Source of the DNA: Gammaproteobacteria bacterium
Lineage (GTDB): Bacteria > Pseudomonadota > Gammaproteobacteria > DSM-19610
Assembly (NCBI GenBank): GCA_011374975.1
Contig: DRNU01000095.1
Span: forward strand, 1 to 40,716
Length of the DNA: 40,716 nucleotides
Direction of reading: 5' to 3'
The notes below the pieces were generated by a model. That model was given only the letters and a program-made list of their open reading frames with translations, was not told the DNA's origin and made no database searches. Positions 1-8,034 of the stretch are shown here, one piece after another. Within the stretch, counting starts at the first letter, position 1, and each line of letters opens with the position of its first letter. The translations under genes and the position numbers were made by a program.

Positions 1-425
1 ACGTCGAACCATTCGGCGCGGCCCGGGAACTGGGCGCTGACCAGCGAATCCTGCAGCAGGGCATGCAGGTCGTTGGCCGCCTGGCGCACGGTGCCGAACA
101 GTTCACCCAGGTTGCCGGTGCGGGCGGCCAGGTCTTCCTGCAGGTGCTGCAAGGTGGCTTCGTTGTCGTCAAACTGTTGTTTCAGGGCCTGGCCACGGTT
201 GCGTTGTTGCTCAACGCGCCGGCGCATGTCCTCCAGTGCCGCCTTGCGGTTGTTTTTCCCGGACAGGAACTGTTGCTCGCGCTCACGGCGCACGGCGGCT
301 TCGCGCTGGCTGGCTGCCTGTACCTGGCGCAGGAGATCGTCCAGCCCGGTCGGGTGGTCAGCGAATGCCGGCAGGCTGGCGCATACCAGCAGCCACAGGC
401 CGGCCAGCGGATACTTACTCCGCAT
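1..425 (-). CDS. MotA/TolQ/ExbB-family proton channel protein, TtpC-like, N-terminal part (runs off the window)
   Basis: This is the 5' part of a minus-strand gene whose 3' end lies left of the window. The ATG at 423-425 overlaps the last bases of the DUF3450 gene (stop 415-417) by 11 bp. About 141 residues are visible: a signal-like hydrophobic stretch ending near LPAFA, then a long charged helical region rich in Q, R and E (for example AALEDMRRRVEQQRNRGQAL) that looks like a periplasmic coiled coil. The ExbB channel domain itself is not in the window. The assignment rests on gene order: a TonB-dependent receptor, a DUF3450 protein, then a protein with a signal and coiled coil is the known arrangement of TonB2-type systems, where this place is held by TtpC, an ExbB with an N-terminal periplasmic extension. 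It would help energise TonB at the inner membrane. Moderately sure. Confidence 0.72.
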   Translation of the reverse strand, partial: MRSKYPLAGLWLLVCASLPAFADHPTGLDDLLRQVQAASQREAAVRREREQQFLSGKNNRKAALEDMRRRVEQQRNRGQALKQQFDDNEATLQHLQEDLAARTGNLGELFGTVRQAANDLHALLQDSLVSAQFPGRAEWFD

Positions 426-1200
426 CGTCACGGCTGGCCGCTGCGATCGGCAGATCGAGGAGTTGCGGGGCGGTTTGCTGACGGGCGATACGCAGGGCGC
501 GTGTTACGGACAGCCGACCGGCGGCATCCATGGCCGTCCAGTTTTGCCTGGCCGCGTCCCAGTAAGCGGCCTCGTGCCCGTCCAGTGTCACATAGTAGAG
601 ACCGAGGCGACCGACACGCAGCACATCGACGGTGAGCGGCTGCTTGCCGTCGTTAATGTCTTCCTGGTAGGCCTCCAGGGTGCGGCTGTAATCGAGTTCG
701 ATCTGGTAGGCTTCCAGTACCCGGCGGTATTTTTCGGCAACGGAAACATCCGCCCTGTCCATCAACCTGCGCAGCAGTGTAACCCGTTGCCGACGCTCTT
801 CCTGCAGGAAGGGCATGTCGTCGGTCACGAAGCTGTCCAGCTGACCGATCATGCGCAGCATCAGCGGGACGATTTCGCGCTGGGTCAGTTCGATGTCGGC
901 CATCTGCTGCGCGATGAGCGATTTTTCCTCGTCCTGTGAAGCCACCAGGCGCTGCAACTGGTCGTTGTAGACGGTCAGGGAATCCAGTTCCCGGCTGAGC
1001 GTGAGATATTCCTCGAGCATCACCCGGGTCTGTTCACTGAGCCGGTCGATTTTCTGCTGGGTGTCGCGTTCGCGGCTGTTGTTTGTGTCGCTCAGCGTAA
1101 TGGCCTTGTCCAGGGCATCGGCCATGACAGGCATCGCCGGTACCAGCAGTACGCACAGCGGCAGGGCAGTGAGAATCGCATGCAGGGTTGGTGTTTTCAT
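415..1200 (-). CDS. DUF3450 family periplasmic protein
   Basis: 261 aa. Residues 1-27 form a typical signal peptide ending in MPVMA-DAL, so the protein is probably periplasmic. The rest is mainly helical: a coiled-coil region at about 35-125 (KIDRLSEQTRVMLEEYLTL, NDQLQRLVASQDEEKSLIAQ), the segment DDMPFLQEERRQRV, and a C-terminal part with GRLGLYYVTLDGHEAAYWD, which is characteristic of DUF3450. DUF3450 proteins sit in TonB2-type clusters between a TonB-dependent receptor and the TtpC/ExbB genes; a structural role around the proton channel is assumed for the family but I know of no fixed biochemical function. It overlaps the next gene by 11 bp, so the two are very likely co-translated. A GC-rich hairpin lies between it and the receptor gene upstream. 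The family is clear, the function is not. Confidence 0.85.
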   Translation of the reverse strand: MKTPTLHAILTALPLCVLLVPAMPVMADALDKAITLSDTNNSRERDTQQKIDRLSEQTRVMLEEYLTLSRELDSLTVYNDQLQRLVASQDEEKSLIAQQMADIELTQREIVPLMLRMIGQLDSFVTDDMPFLQEERRQRVTLLRRLMDRADVSVAEKYRRVLEAYQIELDYSRTLEAYQEDINDGKQPLTVDVLRVGRLGLYYVTLDGHEAAYWDAARQNWTAMDAAGRLSVTRALRIARQQTAPQLLDLPIAAASRDDAE

Positions 1201-1270
1201 GGCATGCGGAGTCTACACGATCTGGCGAGTGATTCTAGACGTGCTGATTATGTTTTCCGGCATGTCTGTA

Positions 1271-1300
1271 ACCGGGGGCGGCCACCAGCGCCGCCCCGGT
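1271..1300 (-). terminator. GC-rich hairpin between receptor and DUF3450 genes
   Basis: ACCGGGGGCGGC and GCCGCCCCGGT pair with a single bulged G around a short loop. The hairpin begins 27 bp past the stop codon of the TonB-dependent receptor gene and lies 70 bp before the DUF3450 start. No U-tract follows on the minus strand, so it is not a classical intrinsic terminator. It may reduce read-through or protect the receptor mRNA 3' end, giving unequal receptor and TonB-complex expression (inference). Confidence 0.45.
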
Positions 1301-1327
1301 ACAGTCAGCACATCCGTTTGTCGTCGA

Positions 1328-3433
1328 TCAACGATAGCGGTACTCGAGCGTGGCATAGTAGTTGCGGCCGGCCCCCGGCACATGTTCACCGACCGCCACG
1401 TCGGAATTCGCGACCCGGTTGATGCCGGACAGGTGTGGCTGGTAGTTCTTGTCGAGCGCATTCTCGATGCCGAGCTTGACACTCAGGTCGCGCATCAGGG
1501 AGAAGCCGCCGCGCAGGTTCATCAGTGCATAACTGTCGGATTTCTCTTCGCTGTTGGTATCCGACACCTTGTTCTGTTTGGCATAGCCCACGCCTTCGAT
1601 ACCGGCCCACCAGTGTGACTGCGTGTAGCTCAGCATGGCGTTGCCGTTCAGCGGGGCAATGCGGTACAGGTCATCATTGATGTCATCGCGTTCGCCACGT
1701 ACATAGCTGACCACGCCGTCGAGCCGCCAGTTGCGGTCGAAGCCGACCCCCCAGTCCATGTCGATGCCGTACAGTTTGGCATCGACATTACTGAACTGCA
1801 GCGGGTTCGGGTCACCGTTGGCGGTGCTCACCATAATGACCACCGGGTCGGTTGAGGGTGTGCCCTGGATATAGTCGTCGACGTAACGGTAGAACAGGCG
1901 CGGTGCCGCGTAGAAGCGGTTGCTGCGCCAGTCGAGGCCCAGGCCGACTTCATAGGCCGTTTCTGAATCCAGGTTGATATCGCCCACGTAGTTGTGGCCA
2001 TCGGCGAGGCCGTTGGTGGCCTGCAGGGGAACCCACAGGTAGAGCTCCTGGTAGGAAGGGGCCCGTCTCTTGATGCCGGCTTCACTGATCAGGCTCAGTT
2101 GTGACGACAGGGTGTAGTTGAGTTTTGCGACCAGGTCGATATTGTCCTGGTTATTGTCCCTGTCCGCCGAATTGAAGCGGTTTTGCAGCGTAGCTATTGC
2201 CGGGTTCATTCCCGCCATGAAGTGGGAGACACTGCCGGAGCTGCTTTCGATGCGGTTATAGCGCGCACCGACTTGCAGGTTCCAGTCCGCGGCGAGGTCG
2301 CCGGTCCACTCTGCAAACAGCCCGAATGCATCACGCTCGACGTCGTTAAAAGCCTCTACATTGAACGCCGGGTTGGCCGGGTTGACGACGGTCGCATCGT
2401 GGCTGTCGAAATGACCGTCGCTGCCCAGCAGCAAGGTGCCCGGGCCCAGTCTGAAGCCGGCATCGAAACGGTAGCCGAGGGTGTCGCTCTCGGCCTGATT
2501 CAGGCGCTGGGCGGCAGGCGAGGCGACATCGCGCAGGGTGTAGTTGGACATCTCGTGGTCGACGTCGGAATAGTACAGCTTGCCGTTCAGGTCATAGCTG
2601 CCGGCCTTGCCGGTGTAGCTGGCTTCATACATGTCAGTATCGATGAAGATGATATCCATCGGCAGCGACGGCGTGCCGGTTTCGTCGGTACGGTTGCGAC
2701 GTATGTCGAACGAGATTTCCTGGTCGCCGCTGCGGAACCCGTAGCCGGCACCGTAGTTACGGCGCTCGTGGCGCGATGGGCGGATCTTGCCGTCCGGGAT
2801 TTCGATGTTGCTGCCTTTCTCTTCCGAACCGTAGGCATGCAGGCGATGGTTCCGGTTTGCAGCAGTGGCAAGACCGCCGAATATGTGTGACGAGTCCACT
2901 GTCGCACCGCCCAGGGTGAGGTCCACGCCCGGCTTGAGTGTTTCATCGCTGTTAAAACTGCTGCTGCGGGAGGTGGCGATAATGGTTCCGCCGATGGACT
3001 CCACACCGGAGCTGACGGGCGCGATGCCGCGGATGACTTCCAGTGACTGCAACTGTGAACGGGGGATGTAGGACAGTGCCGGATCCATGCCGTTAGGGCC
3101 GCCACTGCTGATGTAAGTACCGTTCACCTGCACGTTGACCCGGTCCCCGTACATACCGCGGTACTGTGCAAGGCCGGTCAACGGGCCGTTACGGTTGACG
3201 TTGGCGCCGGGTGCACGTTCCAGCAAGGCGGCGGTATCGGGTGTGGTTACCGGTGTCTGCCGGAGATCAATGGGGTAGACCTCGGGGCCGGCAACTGACT
3301 CGCCCTCGACCGTGATATCCGGGAGTTGGCGTGGCTCATCGGCAAAAGAACAGGTGGAGAAACTCGTCCCCAGGGTAATGAATAACACTGAAAAGTGTGC
3401 GGGTACAGGGTGTGTCACTACAGGCATGCTCAT
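1328..3433 (-). CDS. TonB-dependent outer-membrane receptor
   Basis: About 701 aa, the usual size for a TonB-dependent transporter. A signal peptide ends near STCSFA-DEP. It is followed by a TonB-box-like segment (LPDITVEGE), a plug domain (about 45-160, with QYRGMYGDRVNVQVNGTYI and LQSLEVIRGIAPVSSGVESI), and a 22-strand-type barrel ending in aromatic NYYATLEYRYR. The plug stretch NGMDPALSYIPRSQLQSLEV recalls OprC/NosA-like copper receptors, but I cannot confirm the metal-binding residues, so the substrate is open. Start: the frame is open back to an ATG at 3445, but GGAG lies inside that longer reading, just before the ATGs at 3433 and 3427, so one of these is preferred. The gene heads the DUF3450-TtpC-like locus that should energise it. 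I saw no cobalamin riboswitch and no clear Fur or Zur box upstream. Confidence 0.9.
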   Translation of the reverse strand: MSMPVVTHPVPAHFSVLFITLGTSFSTCSFADEPRQLPDITVEGESVAGPEVYPIDLRQTPVTTPDTAALLERAPGANVNRNGPLTGLAQYRGMYGDRVNVQVNGTYISSGGPNGMDPALSYIPRSQLQSLEVIRGIAPVSSGVESIGGTIIATSRSSSFNSDETLKPGVDLTLGGATVDSSHIFGGLATAANRNHRLHAYGSEEKGSNIEIPDGKIRPSRHERRNYGAGYGFRSGDQEISFDIRRNRTDETGTPSLPMDIIFIDTDMYEASYTGKAGSYDLNGKLYYSDVDHEMSNYTLRDVASPAAQRLNQAESDTLGYRFDAGFRLGPGTLLLGSDGHFDSHDATVVNPANPAFNVEAFNDVERDAFGLFAEWTGDLAADWNLQVGARYNRIESSSGSVSHFMAGMNPAIATLQNRFNSADRDNNQDNIDLVAKLNYTLSSQLSLISEAGIKRRAPSYQELYLWVPLQATNGLADGHNYVGDINLDSETAYEVGLGLDWRSNRFYAAPRLFYRYVDDYIQGTPSTDPVVIMVSTANGDPNPLQFSNVDAKLYGIDMDWGVGFDRNWRLDGVVSYVRGERDDINDDLYRIAPLNGNAMLSYTQSHWWAGIEGVGYAKQNKVSDTNSEEKSDSYALMNLRGGFSLMRDLSVKLGIENALDKNYQPHLSGINRVANSDVAVGEHVPGAGRNYYATLEYRYR

Positions 3434-3445
3434 TTTTCTCCACAT

Positions 3446-3754
3446 TTTTATCAGGGCAATGGGTTAAACCCCTGTGGATACTAGCAATGCCGATTTATGT
3501 TAGGTATGTGGCAAATCGTCGCACTGTGGGCAGTCTGGTCGCGGTTAGCCGGGAGGTGAATATGAACTGCACCAAATTAAAGCACAAAACGCCATTAATC
3601 CATTTTTATTCAGGATGTTGTACGCACTGCCGATGCTAGTGACAGGGCAATATGGATGTTTTGCAAACCCTGGCCAGACAGATAAAAAACCCATGTGCCA
3701 CTAATTAGTAAAGGTTGCTTCCGTGATATTGAGCGTCTACCGAACAGTGCTGCC
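3446..3754. other. Divergent intergenic region between receptor and HD-GYP genes
   Basis: 309 bp without a certain gene. It holds the 5' regions of the receptor (-) and HD-GYP (+) genes and a possible 25-codon micro-ORF (separate entry). It is AT-richer than its surroundings, as expected of a promoter region. A weak plus-strand promoter candidate for the HD-GYP gene is TTGCAA at 3661-3666 with TAAAAA 16 bp further on. No tRNA, riboswitch or clear metal-regulator box is visible. Confidence 0.5.
3562..3639 (+). CDS. Possible Cys/His-rich 25-residue micropeptide
   Basis: An ATG at 3562 is preceded by a strong Shine-Dalgarno sequence (GGGAGGTG, ending 3 bp before the ATG) and opens 25 codons to a TAG at 3637. 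The peptide has five cysteines and three histidines and ends in SGCCTHCRC, unusual for a random short frame. It lies divergent from the TonB-dependent receptor gene and 115 bp before the HD-GYP gene on the same strand. It could be a metal- or redox-sensing leader peptide, a small metal-binding peptide, or chance. The SD spacing is a little short and no homologue can be checked here, so treat it as a candidate only. Confidence 0.3.
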   Translation: MNCTKLKHKTPLIHFYSGCCTHCRC

Positions 3755-4951
3755 ATGATAAAGAAAATCCCGACCAGTGAACTGAGAATCGGCATGTATA
3801 TTCATGACCTGGACTGCAACTGGATGGACCACCCCTTTGCCATCAGCAAATTTGCTGTCAAGGATTCAGCAACGGTGCAGAAAATCGCCAGCGCCGGGAT
3901 ACGTCATGTCTACATCGATGCCGGTAAAGGAAAAGACGTTGAAGCGGCCCCTTCTGTCCATGAAGTCGAGCAGGCAGTACAGGAAAGACTCGAGGAAAGC
4001 ATAAAAGGGGCCGATTCTCCCGAGGCCGTCTCCGTCGCTTCGGAATTGACCCGTGCCAAGTCGCTGTTCCGCGAAGCCACCTCGGTTATCCGCAACCTGA
4101 TGGAAGACACCCGCGTTGGCAAACAGGTGGAAGTCGAATCTCTCGAACCGTTTGCAGAACGTATGGTTCAGTCTGTATTTCGCAATCATCACGCCCTGAC
4201 CGGGATTTCCCGGATTAAAACCAAGGACGAATATACCTTCATGCACTGTGTCAGTGTGGCCGGCCTGCTGGTGACATTTGCCAGGGAACAGGCCTTTTCG
4301 GAAGAAGACATACACCAGGTCGCCATTGGCGGTCTGATCCATGATATCGGCAAGACCATGACACCCCAGGAAGTGCTCAACAAGCCCGGCAAGCTTGACC
4401 CGGACGAATTCCAGGTCATGAAAAGCCACGTTACCCATAGCCGGGAGATTCTCGAAGCAACACTGGGGATCAGCAAAACGGCAATGGATATTTCGGTGCT
4501 ACACCACGAGCGTATCGACGGAACCGGCTATCCGCTGGGTTTGTCGGGCGACCGGATCAGCCTTATCGGAAAGATGTCTGCAATTGTCGATGTCTATGAC
4601 GCCCTTACATCGGTGCGCGTCTACAAGAATGCCTGGGAACCGACACTGGCCCTGAAAAAACTCATGGAATGGAGCCCTGATCACTTCGATACCGAGCTGG
4701 TACAACACTTCATTCGCTGCCTGGGCATCTACCCGGTGGGTTCGCTGGTCGAAATGGAGTCAGGGCTGCTGGGCATAGTCATGGAGCCGGGGATTGACTT
4801 GCTGCGGCCAAAGTTACGCATGATATACAACGGGAAAAAGCGCCGCCATGAAAAAGTGCGTGATATTGACCTGGCGAAAGTCCAGGCCGACCGTATTGTT
4901 GCAGCCGTAAATCCGCTGGATTATAAAATTGATCTGGGTGAGTACCTCTAA
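3755..4951 (+). CDS. HD-GYP domain protein with N-terminal DUF3391 (probable c-di-GMP phosphodiesterase)
   Basis: 398 aa from the ATG at 3755; a GTG at 3695 would add 20 residues unlike the family, so 3755 is chosen. Residues 1-140 are a DUF3391 domain (IPTSELRIGMYIHDLDCNWMDHPF), common in front of HD-GYP domains. The HD-GYP core (about 150-325) has the metal and catalytic residues in place: H164, H196-D197 (IHDIGK), H225, H250-H251-E252 and G258-Y259-P260 (DGTGYP), then D279. A short tail (330-398) with IYPVGSLVEMESG is also usual. HD-GYP proteins hydrolyse cyclic di-GMP to GMP. No membrane segment is seen, so it is cytoplasmic. A PAS-GGDEF cyclase gene lies on the opposite strand 1 kb downstream. 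The complete motif set predicts an active enzyme. Confidence 0.92.
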   Translation: MIKKIPTSELRIGMYIHDLDCNWMDHPFAISKFAVKDSATVQKIASAGIRHVYIDAGKGKDVEAAPSVHEVEQAVQERLEESIKGADSPEAVSVASELTRAKSLFREATSVIRNLMEDTRVGKQVEVESLEPFAERMVQSVFRNHHALTGISRIKTKDEYTFMHCVSVAGLLVTFAREQAFSEEDIHQVAIGGLIHDIGKTMTPQEVLNKPGKLDPDEFQVMKSHVTHSREILEATLGISKTAMDISVLHHERIDGTGYPLGLSGDRISLIGKMSAIVDVYDALTSVRVYKNAWEPTLALKKLMEWSPDHFDTELVQHFIRCLGIYPVGSLVEMESGLLGIVMEPGIDLLRPKLRMIYNGKKRRHEKVRDIDLAKVQADRIVAAVNPLDYKIDLGEYL

Positions 4952-5055
4952 TCCCGGTCTCCCGATTGAAACGAACTCCAGCCGACCGGTGCGATACCGG
5001 GAGATAGCCGCGCTGCGCTCGCAATAACCGGAGCAGGCCGGGGGGACACGTGCTG

Positions 5056-5919
5056 TTAGCCTGAAAGTCCGGCGCGTTTCAGGAAAGTAACCAGTTGCTC
5101 TCCATGTTCCTCAACCCTGTCGACAGAATCATGGTCGGCGCCTTCAATCAGAAGCAACTCCGGAGCGTGTGTGCCGCAGCTCTTCTGGATCGCTATGGCA
5201 TCTGTTACAGGTACTGTCCTGTCCGCCGTCCCGTGAACCAGCAGGACAGGGCACCTTGCCCGGCATGCGGTGTGCAAAGGGGAAATATCGTCATAGCGGT
5301 GTCCAATGACCCATTCCACGTAACGCAGAATCCAGGCTGTGAACAGTTTTGGGACTTTGTGTCGGGCGAGGTAGCGGCGCATCATCCATTCCGGGTGGGC
5401 AAACGCAGCAATACTTATTACCGCGGCAATATCACCACGCCGTGAGGCTTCGAGCAGTACCGCCCCGGCACCCACCGAGTGCCCAAGCAGGGCAATATGG
5501 CCAGGCTGGTCCTTATACTGATTTTTTACCCAGTCAGTGGCTGCGCCGACATCTTCAGCAAACCGGGGAAGGGAAGAAAAACTGGCGGAATCACTGCGAC
5601 CATGATTGCGCGCATCCAGTAGCAGCACATTCATGCCCGCACTGTGTAAGGGGAGCGCCAGGGGGAGCATCATTTCTGCATTTCCGCCCCACCCGTGTAA
5701 CAGTATGACGGTTGGAGCGGTGGAGCAGGCGGGGACCCACCATGCAAAAAGTCGTTTCCCGCCGGTCGTGAGGATATCCGTCTCGCTGTACCCCAGGCCA
5801 ATATCGGCCGGGCTTCCCTGCTCGACGCGTCTTGGTGCCCGGAAGCCCGCATGTATCACCAGCAAAGTTACTGCGAGTGTTGCAGCTGCTGCCAGGGCCA
5901 AAGCGAGGAAAACATTCAC
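5056..5919 (-). CDS. Membrane-anchored alpha/beta hydrolase (serine hydrolase)
   Basis: 287 aa from the GTG at 5917-5919. The frame is open upstream to 5985, but that would overlap the cyclase gene by over 50 bp; the GTG starts 10 bp after the cyclase stop, directly before a hydrophobic anchor (VFLALALAAAATLAVTLLVI, residues 3-22). The hydrolase fold follows: HGWGGN (75-80, oxyanion region), nucleophile elbow GHSVG (146-150, Ser148), acid Asp233 (HGTADRTVP) and His263 (GADHDS). The triad is complete, so it should be an active esterase-, lipase- or peptidase-like enzyme with its catalytic domain outside the inner membrane if the anchor is N-in. The substrate is not deducible. It is probably transcribed with the PAS-GGDEF gene. 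No strong ribosome site precedes the GTG, so the start is the weakest point. Confidence 0.8.
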   Translation of the reverse strand: MNVFLALALAAAATLAVTLLVIHAGFRAPRRVEQGSPADIGLGYSETDILTTGGKRLFAWWVPACSTAPTVILLHGWGGNAEMMLPLALPLHSAGMNVLLLDARNHGRSDSASFSSLPRFAEDVGAATDWVKNQYKDQPGHIALLGHSVGAGAVLLEASRRGDIAAVISIAAFAHPEWMMRRYLARHKVPKLFTAWILRYVEWVIGHRYDDISPLHTACRARCPVLLVHGTADRTVPVTDAIAIQKSCGTHAPELLLIEGADHDSVDRVEEHGEQLVTFLKRAGLSG

Positions 5920-5929
5920 ACGGCACGGA

Positions 5930-6862
5930 TCAGTAGTATGTTGTAACCTGGTTACGCCCTTTCTTTTTGGCGACATAGAGCGCATCGTCAGCCTTAATCA
6001 GGAGCGCGTCAATATTTTCATCGTTGCCGCTGGATGTGGCTACGCCAAAACTGGCGGTAATTTTGATTTTATCGCCGTCGCTTTCTACAACGATATTTTC
6101 AATCTCGGCTCTTAAACGCTCCGCCAGATTTACTGCGTCTTCAAGACCGGTTTCAGGCAGGGCGAATGCAAACTCTTCCCCGCCGATGCGGGAAACAACG
6201 TCTACTTCCCGGACCAGCGCCTGCAATGGCTCTGCCAGCGCCTGCAAAACCCTGTCACCGGCAGAATGACCGTAGTTGTCATTGACCAGTTTGAAGTGGT
6301 CAATATCCATCATTATGACTGAAACAGGGTGGGCAAACCGTTTCGACTGCTCAAAAATATAACGGCCCTGCTCAAAGAAGGCGCGCCGGTTTCTGAGCCC
6401 GGTCAGTTCATCTTTCTGGGCCAGTTCCTCGGCGTATTGCTTCGCCGCCCTCAGTTCTTCTTCTACACGTTTACGATCCGTGATATCAGTCGCTATTTCC
6501 AGCCGCACCAGGCGCCCGTCAGTCCAGCGGATGGCCAGGTCACGGCACTGGTACCAGTGCTTGTTGACAGTGTTCTGGAACTCCCAGACATAAACCCCCG
6601 TGGGCATGCCTGACTCGTCCAGCAGGCGGTCGTTGGTGCAGAAAGAACAGGGCCCGTCCTGGTTCTTCTGCAGGACTTTCCAGCAGGTCTTGCCCTGGAT
6701 GTCGCCCCAGATTGACCGTCCATATTCATTGGTGAACAGCAGTTCGTAGGTCTGCATGTCAGAGACATAAACCAGGGCGTCAAGGCTGTCGAGAATAGTC
6801 GCTATACTGCGATAGTTTTCATCGCAGGGCTCGTCCTCGTTCTCATCTTCCTGTTTACTCAT
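5930..6862 (-). CDS. PAS-GGDEF diguanylate cyclase
   Basis: 310 aa, cytoplasmic. A PAS domain spans about 18-128 (DSLDALVYVSDMQTYELLF to DITDRKR), followed by a helical linker (129-150) and a GGDEF domain (151-310). The active-site motif is GGEEF (227-231), a functional variant. The metal-binding segment is MMDIDHFK (Asp186), and an inhibitory I-site RxxD (R218-E-V-D221) sits five residues before the motif, so product inhibition by c-di-GMP is expected. The PAS domain carries cysteines at 60, 72, 75 and 106 (GPCSFC gives a CxxC), suggesting a redox or metal ligand role (inference). It makes c-di-GMP from GTP. The hydrolase gene follows by 10 bp, and the HD-GYP gene lies convergent beyond it. 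Confidence 0.93.
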   Translation of the reverse strand: MSKQEDENEDEPCDENYRSIATILDSLDALVYVSDMQTYELLFTNEYGRSIWGDIQGKTCWKVLQKNQDGPCSFCTNDRLLDESGMPTGVYVWEFQNTVNKHWYQCRDLAIRWTDGRLVRLEIATDITDRKRVEEELRAAKQYAEELAQKDELTGLRNRRAFFEQGRYIFEQSKRFAHPVSVIMMDIDHFKLVNDNYGHSAGDRVLQALAEPLQALVREVDVVSRIGGEEFAFALPETGLEDAVNLAERLRAEIENIVVESDGDKIKITASFGVATSSGNDENIDALLIKADDALYVAKKKGRNQVTTYY

Positions 6863-6970
6863 TGAGCGGTTTAATGCTACCTGGCCGGCCGGGACTGATA
6901 GTTTTCATACATCCATCCGTAAAGTATAGGATAGTTTAAAGGTTGATGTTTGCCGGTCTGCCCGGGGCTG

Positions 6971-7987
6971 TCAACTTTCCATATCGGCCCGGTAGTCGCC
7001 GAGCATCGCAAGGTGGTTGAGACGCGCACGTTCGAGCAGGGCCTGTTGTGCGTCCTGCACCTTGTCCGTCTCGCCCATCCAGGCGTGCAGTGCGGTCTGT
7101 TGCAAGGCGCGCCCGTAGGAAATGCTCAGCCGCCAGGGGGCATCCGGTGCCTGCCGGTTCAGTGCGTTCAGGTTGGCGGTAGCTTCCTCCGGGGTCTGGC
7201 CGCCGGACAGGAAGTTGATGCTTGGTACGGCGGCCGGGACGTTACGCCTCAATACCTCGAGTGTGGCCGCGGCTACCTCGTCCGGTTCGGCACGGCGGCA
7301 GTCCTTGCCGGGCAGGATCATGTTGGGTTTCAGGATCATCAGTTCCAGTGCCACGTGATGCCGGTGCAGGGCGTGGAACACCGCATGCTGCACGGCTTCG
7401 GTGACCTCGGCATGGCGCTCGATATCATGATCGCCGTCCATCAGGACTTCCGGTTCGACAATCGGCACCAGTCCCTCGGCCTGGCAGATGGCCGCGTAGC
7501 GGGCCAGCATTTCAGCGTTGGCCTCGATGCCGTGTTGTGTGGGTACATGTCTTTCGATGGCGTAGACCTCGCGCCATTTGGCGAAGCGTGCGCCCTGCGC
7601 TTTGTAGTGCTGCAGGCGTTCGGCCAGGCCGTCCAGGCCCTGGGTGATCAGGTCGCCCGGTGACAGCGCCAGCGGGATCTTGCCCTTGTCGACCTTGATG
7701 CCGGGGACGATTTTTTGTGCCCAGGCGGCTTCCGGGATGGTTGTCCCGCTGTCGGTTTTCTGGTCCAGCGTCTCCTCGAACAAAATAATACCGCTGATGT
7801 ATTCACCCAGCCCGGCCGTGGTGACCAGCAGGCTGCGCCAGGCGCGCCGGTTCTCTTCGCTGGATTCAACGTCGATAGCCTTGAAACGTTTGGCGATCGT
7901 GGGCGAGCTTTCATCCGCGGCAAGGATGCCGCGGCCTTTCTGTACCATGTCGCTGATAGTGGCTTGCAGTTCTGTCCGGTATTGCAT
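6971..7987 (-). CDS. fba: Fructose-bisphosphate aldolase, class I
   Basis: 338 aa from the ATG at 7985-7987, which has a near-perfect Shine-Dalgarno (GGAGGT) 5 bp before it; a longer frame to 8023 lacks this. It belongs to the eukaryotic-type class I family: GRGILAADES (19-26), the active-site lysine in FAKWR (Lys137), VPIVEPEVL (174-182), the Schiff-base lysine in LMILKPNMI (Lys220) and NFLSGGQ (258-264). It cleaves fructose-1,6-bisphosphate to dihydroxyacetone phosphate and glyceraldehyde-3-phosphate, or runs in reverse for gluconeogenesis, without a metal ion. This family is less common in bacteria than class II. The gene lies 47 bp after ppsA on the same strand, pointing to joint transcription. 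Confidence 0.95.
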   Translation of the reverse strand: MQYRTELQATISDMVQKGRGILAADESSPTIAKRFKAIDVESSEENRRAWRSLLVTTAGLGEYISGIILFEETLDQKTDSGTTIPEAAWAQKIVPGIKVDKGKIPLALSPGDLITQGLDGLAERLQHYKAQGARFAKWREVYAIERHVPTQHGIEANAEMLARYAAICQAEGLVPIVEPEVLMDGDHDIERHAEVTEAVQHAVFHALHRHHVALELMILKPNMILPGKDCRRAEPDEVAAATLEVLRRNVPAAVPSINFLSGGQTPEEATANLNALNRQAPDAPWRLSISYGRALQQTALHAWMGETDKVQDAQQALLERARLNHLAMLGDYRADMES

Positions 7988-8034
7988 GTCGCACCTCCTG
8001 TTCGGAACATTGAAACTTGTCACGGGCTGTCAGT

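Noticed and set aside
3434-3754. Cobalamin riboswitch, Fur box or Zur box in front of the TonB-dependent receptor
   Set aside because: Searched by eye; no B12-box-like element, no GATAATGAT-type repeat and no GTTAT-N3-ATAAC-type site found.
4958-5004. TCTCCCG ... CGGGAGA inverted repeat after the HD-GYP gene as a terminator
   Set aside because: Seven-bp arms with a 33-base loop and no U-tract; too weak to call.
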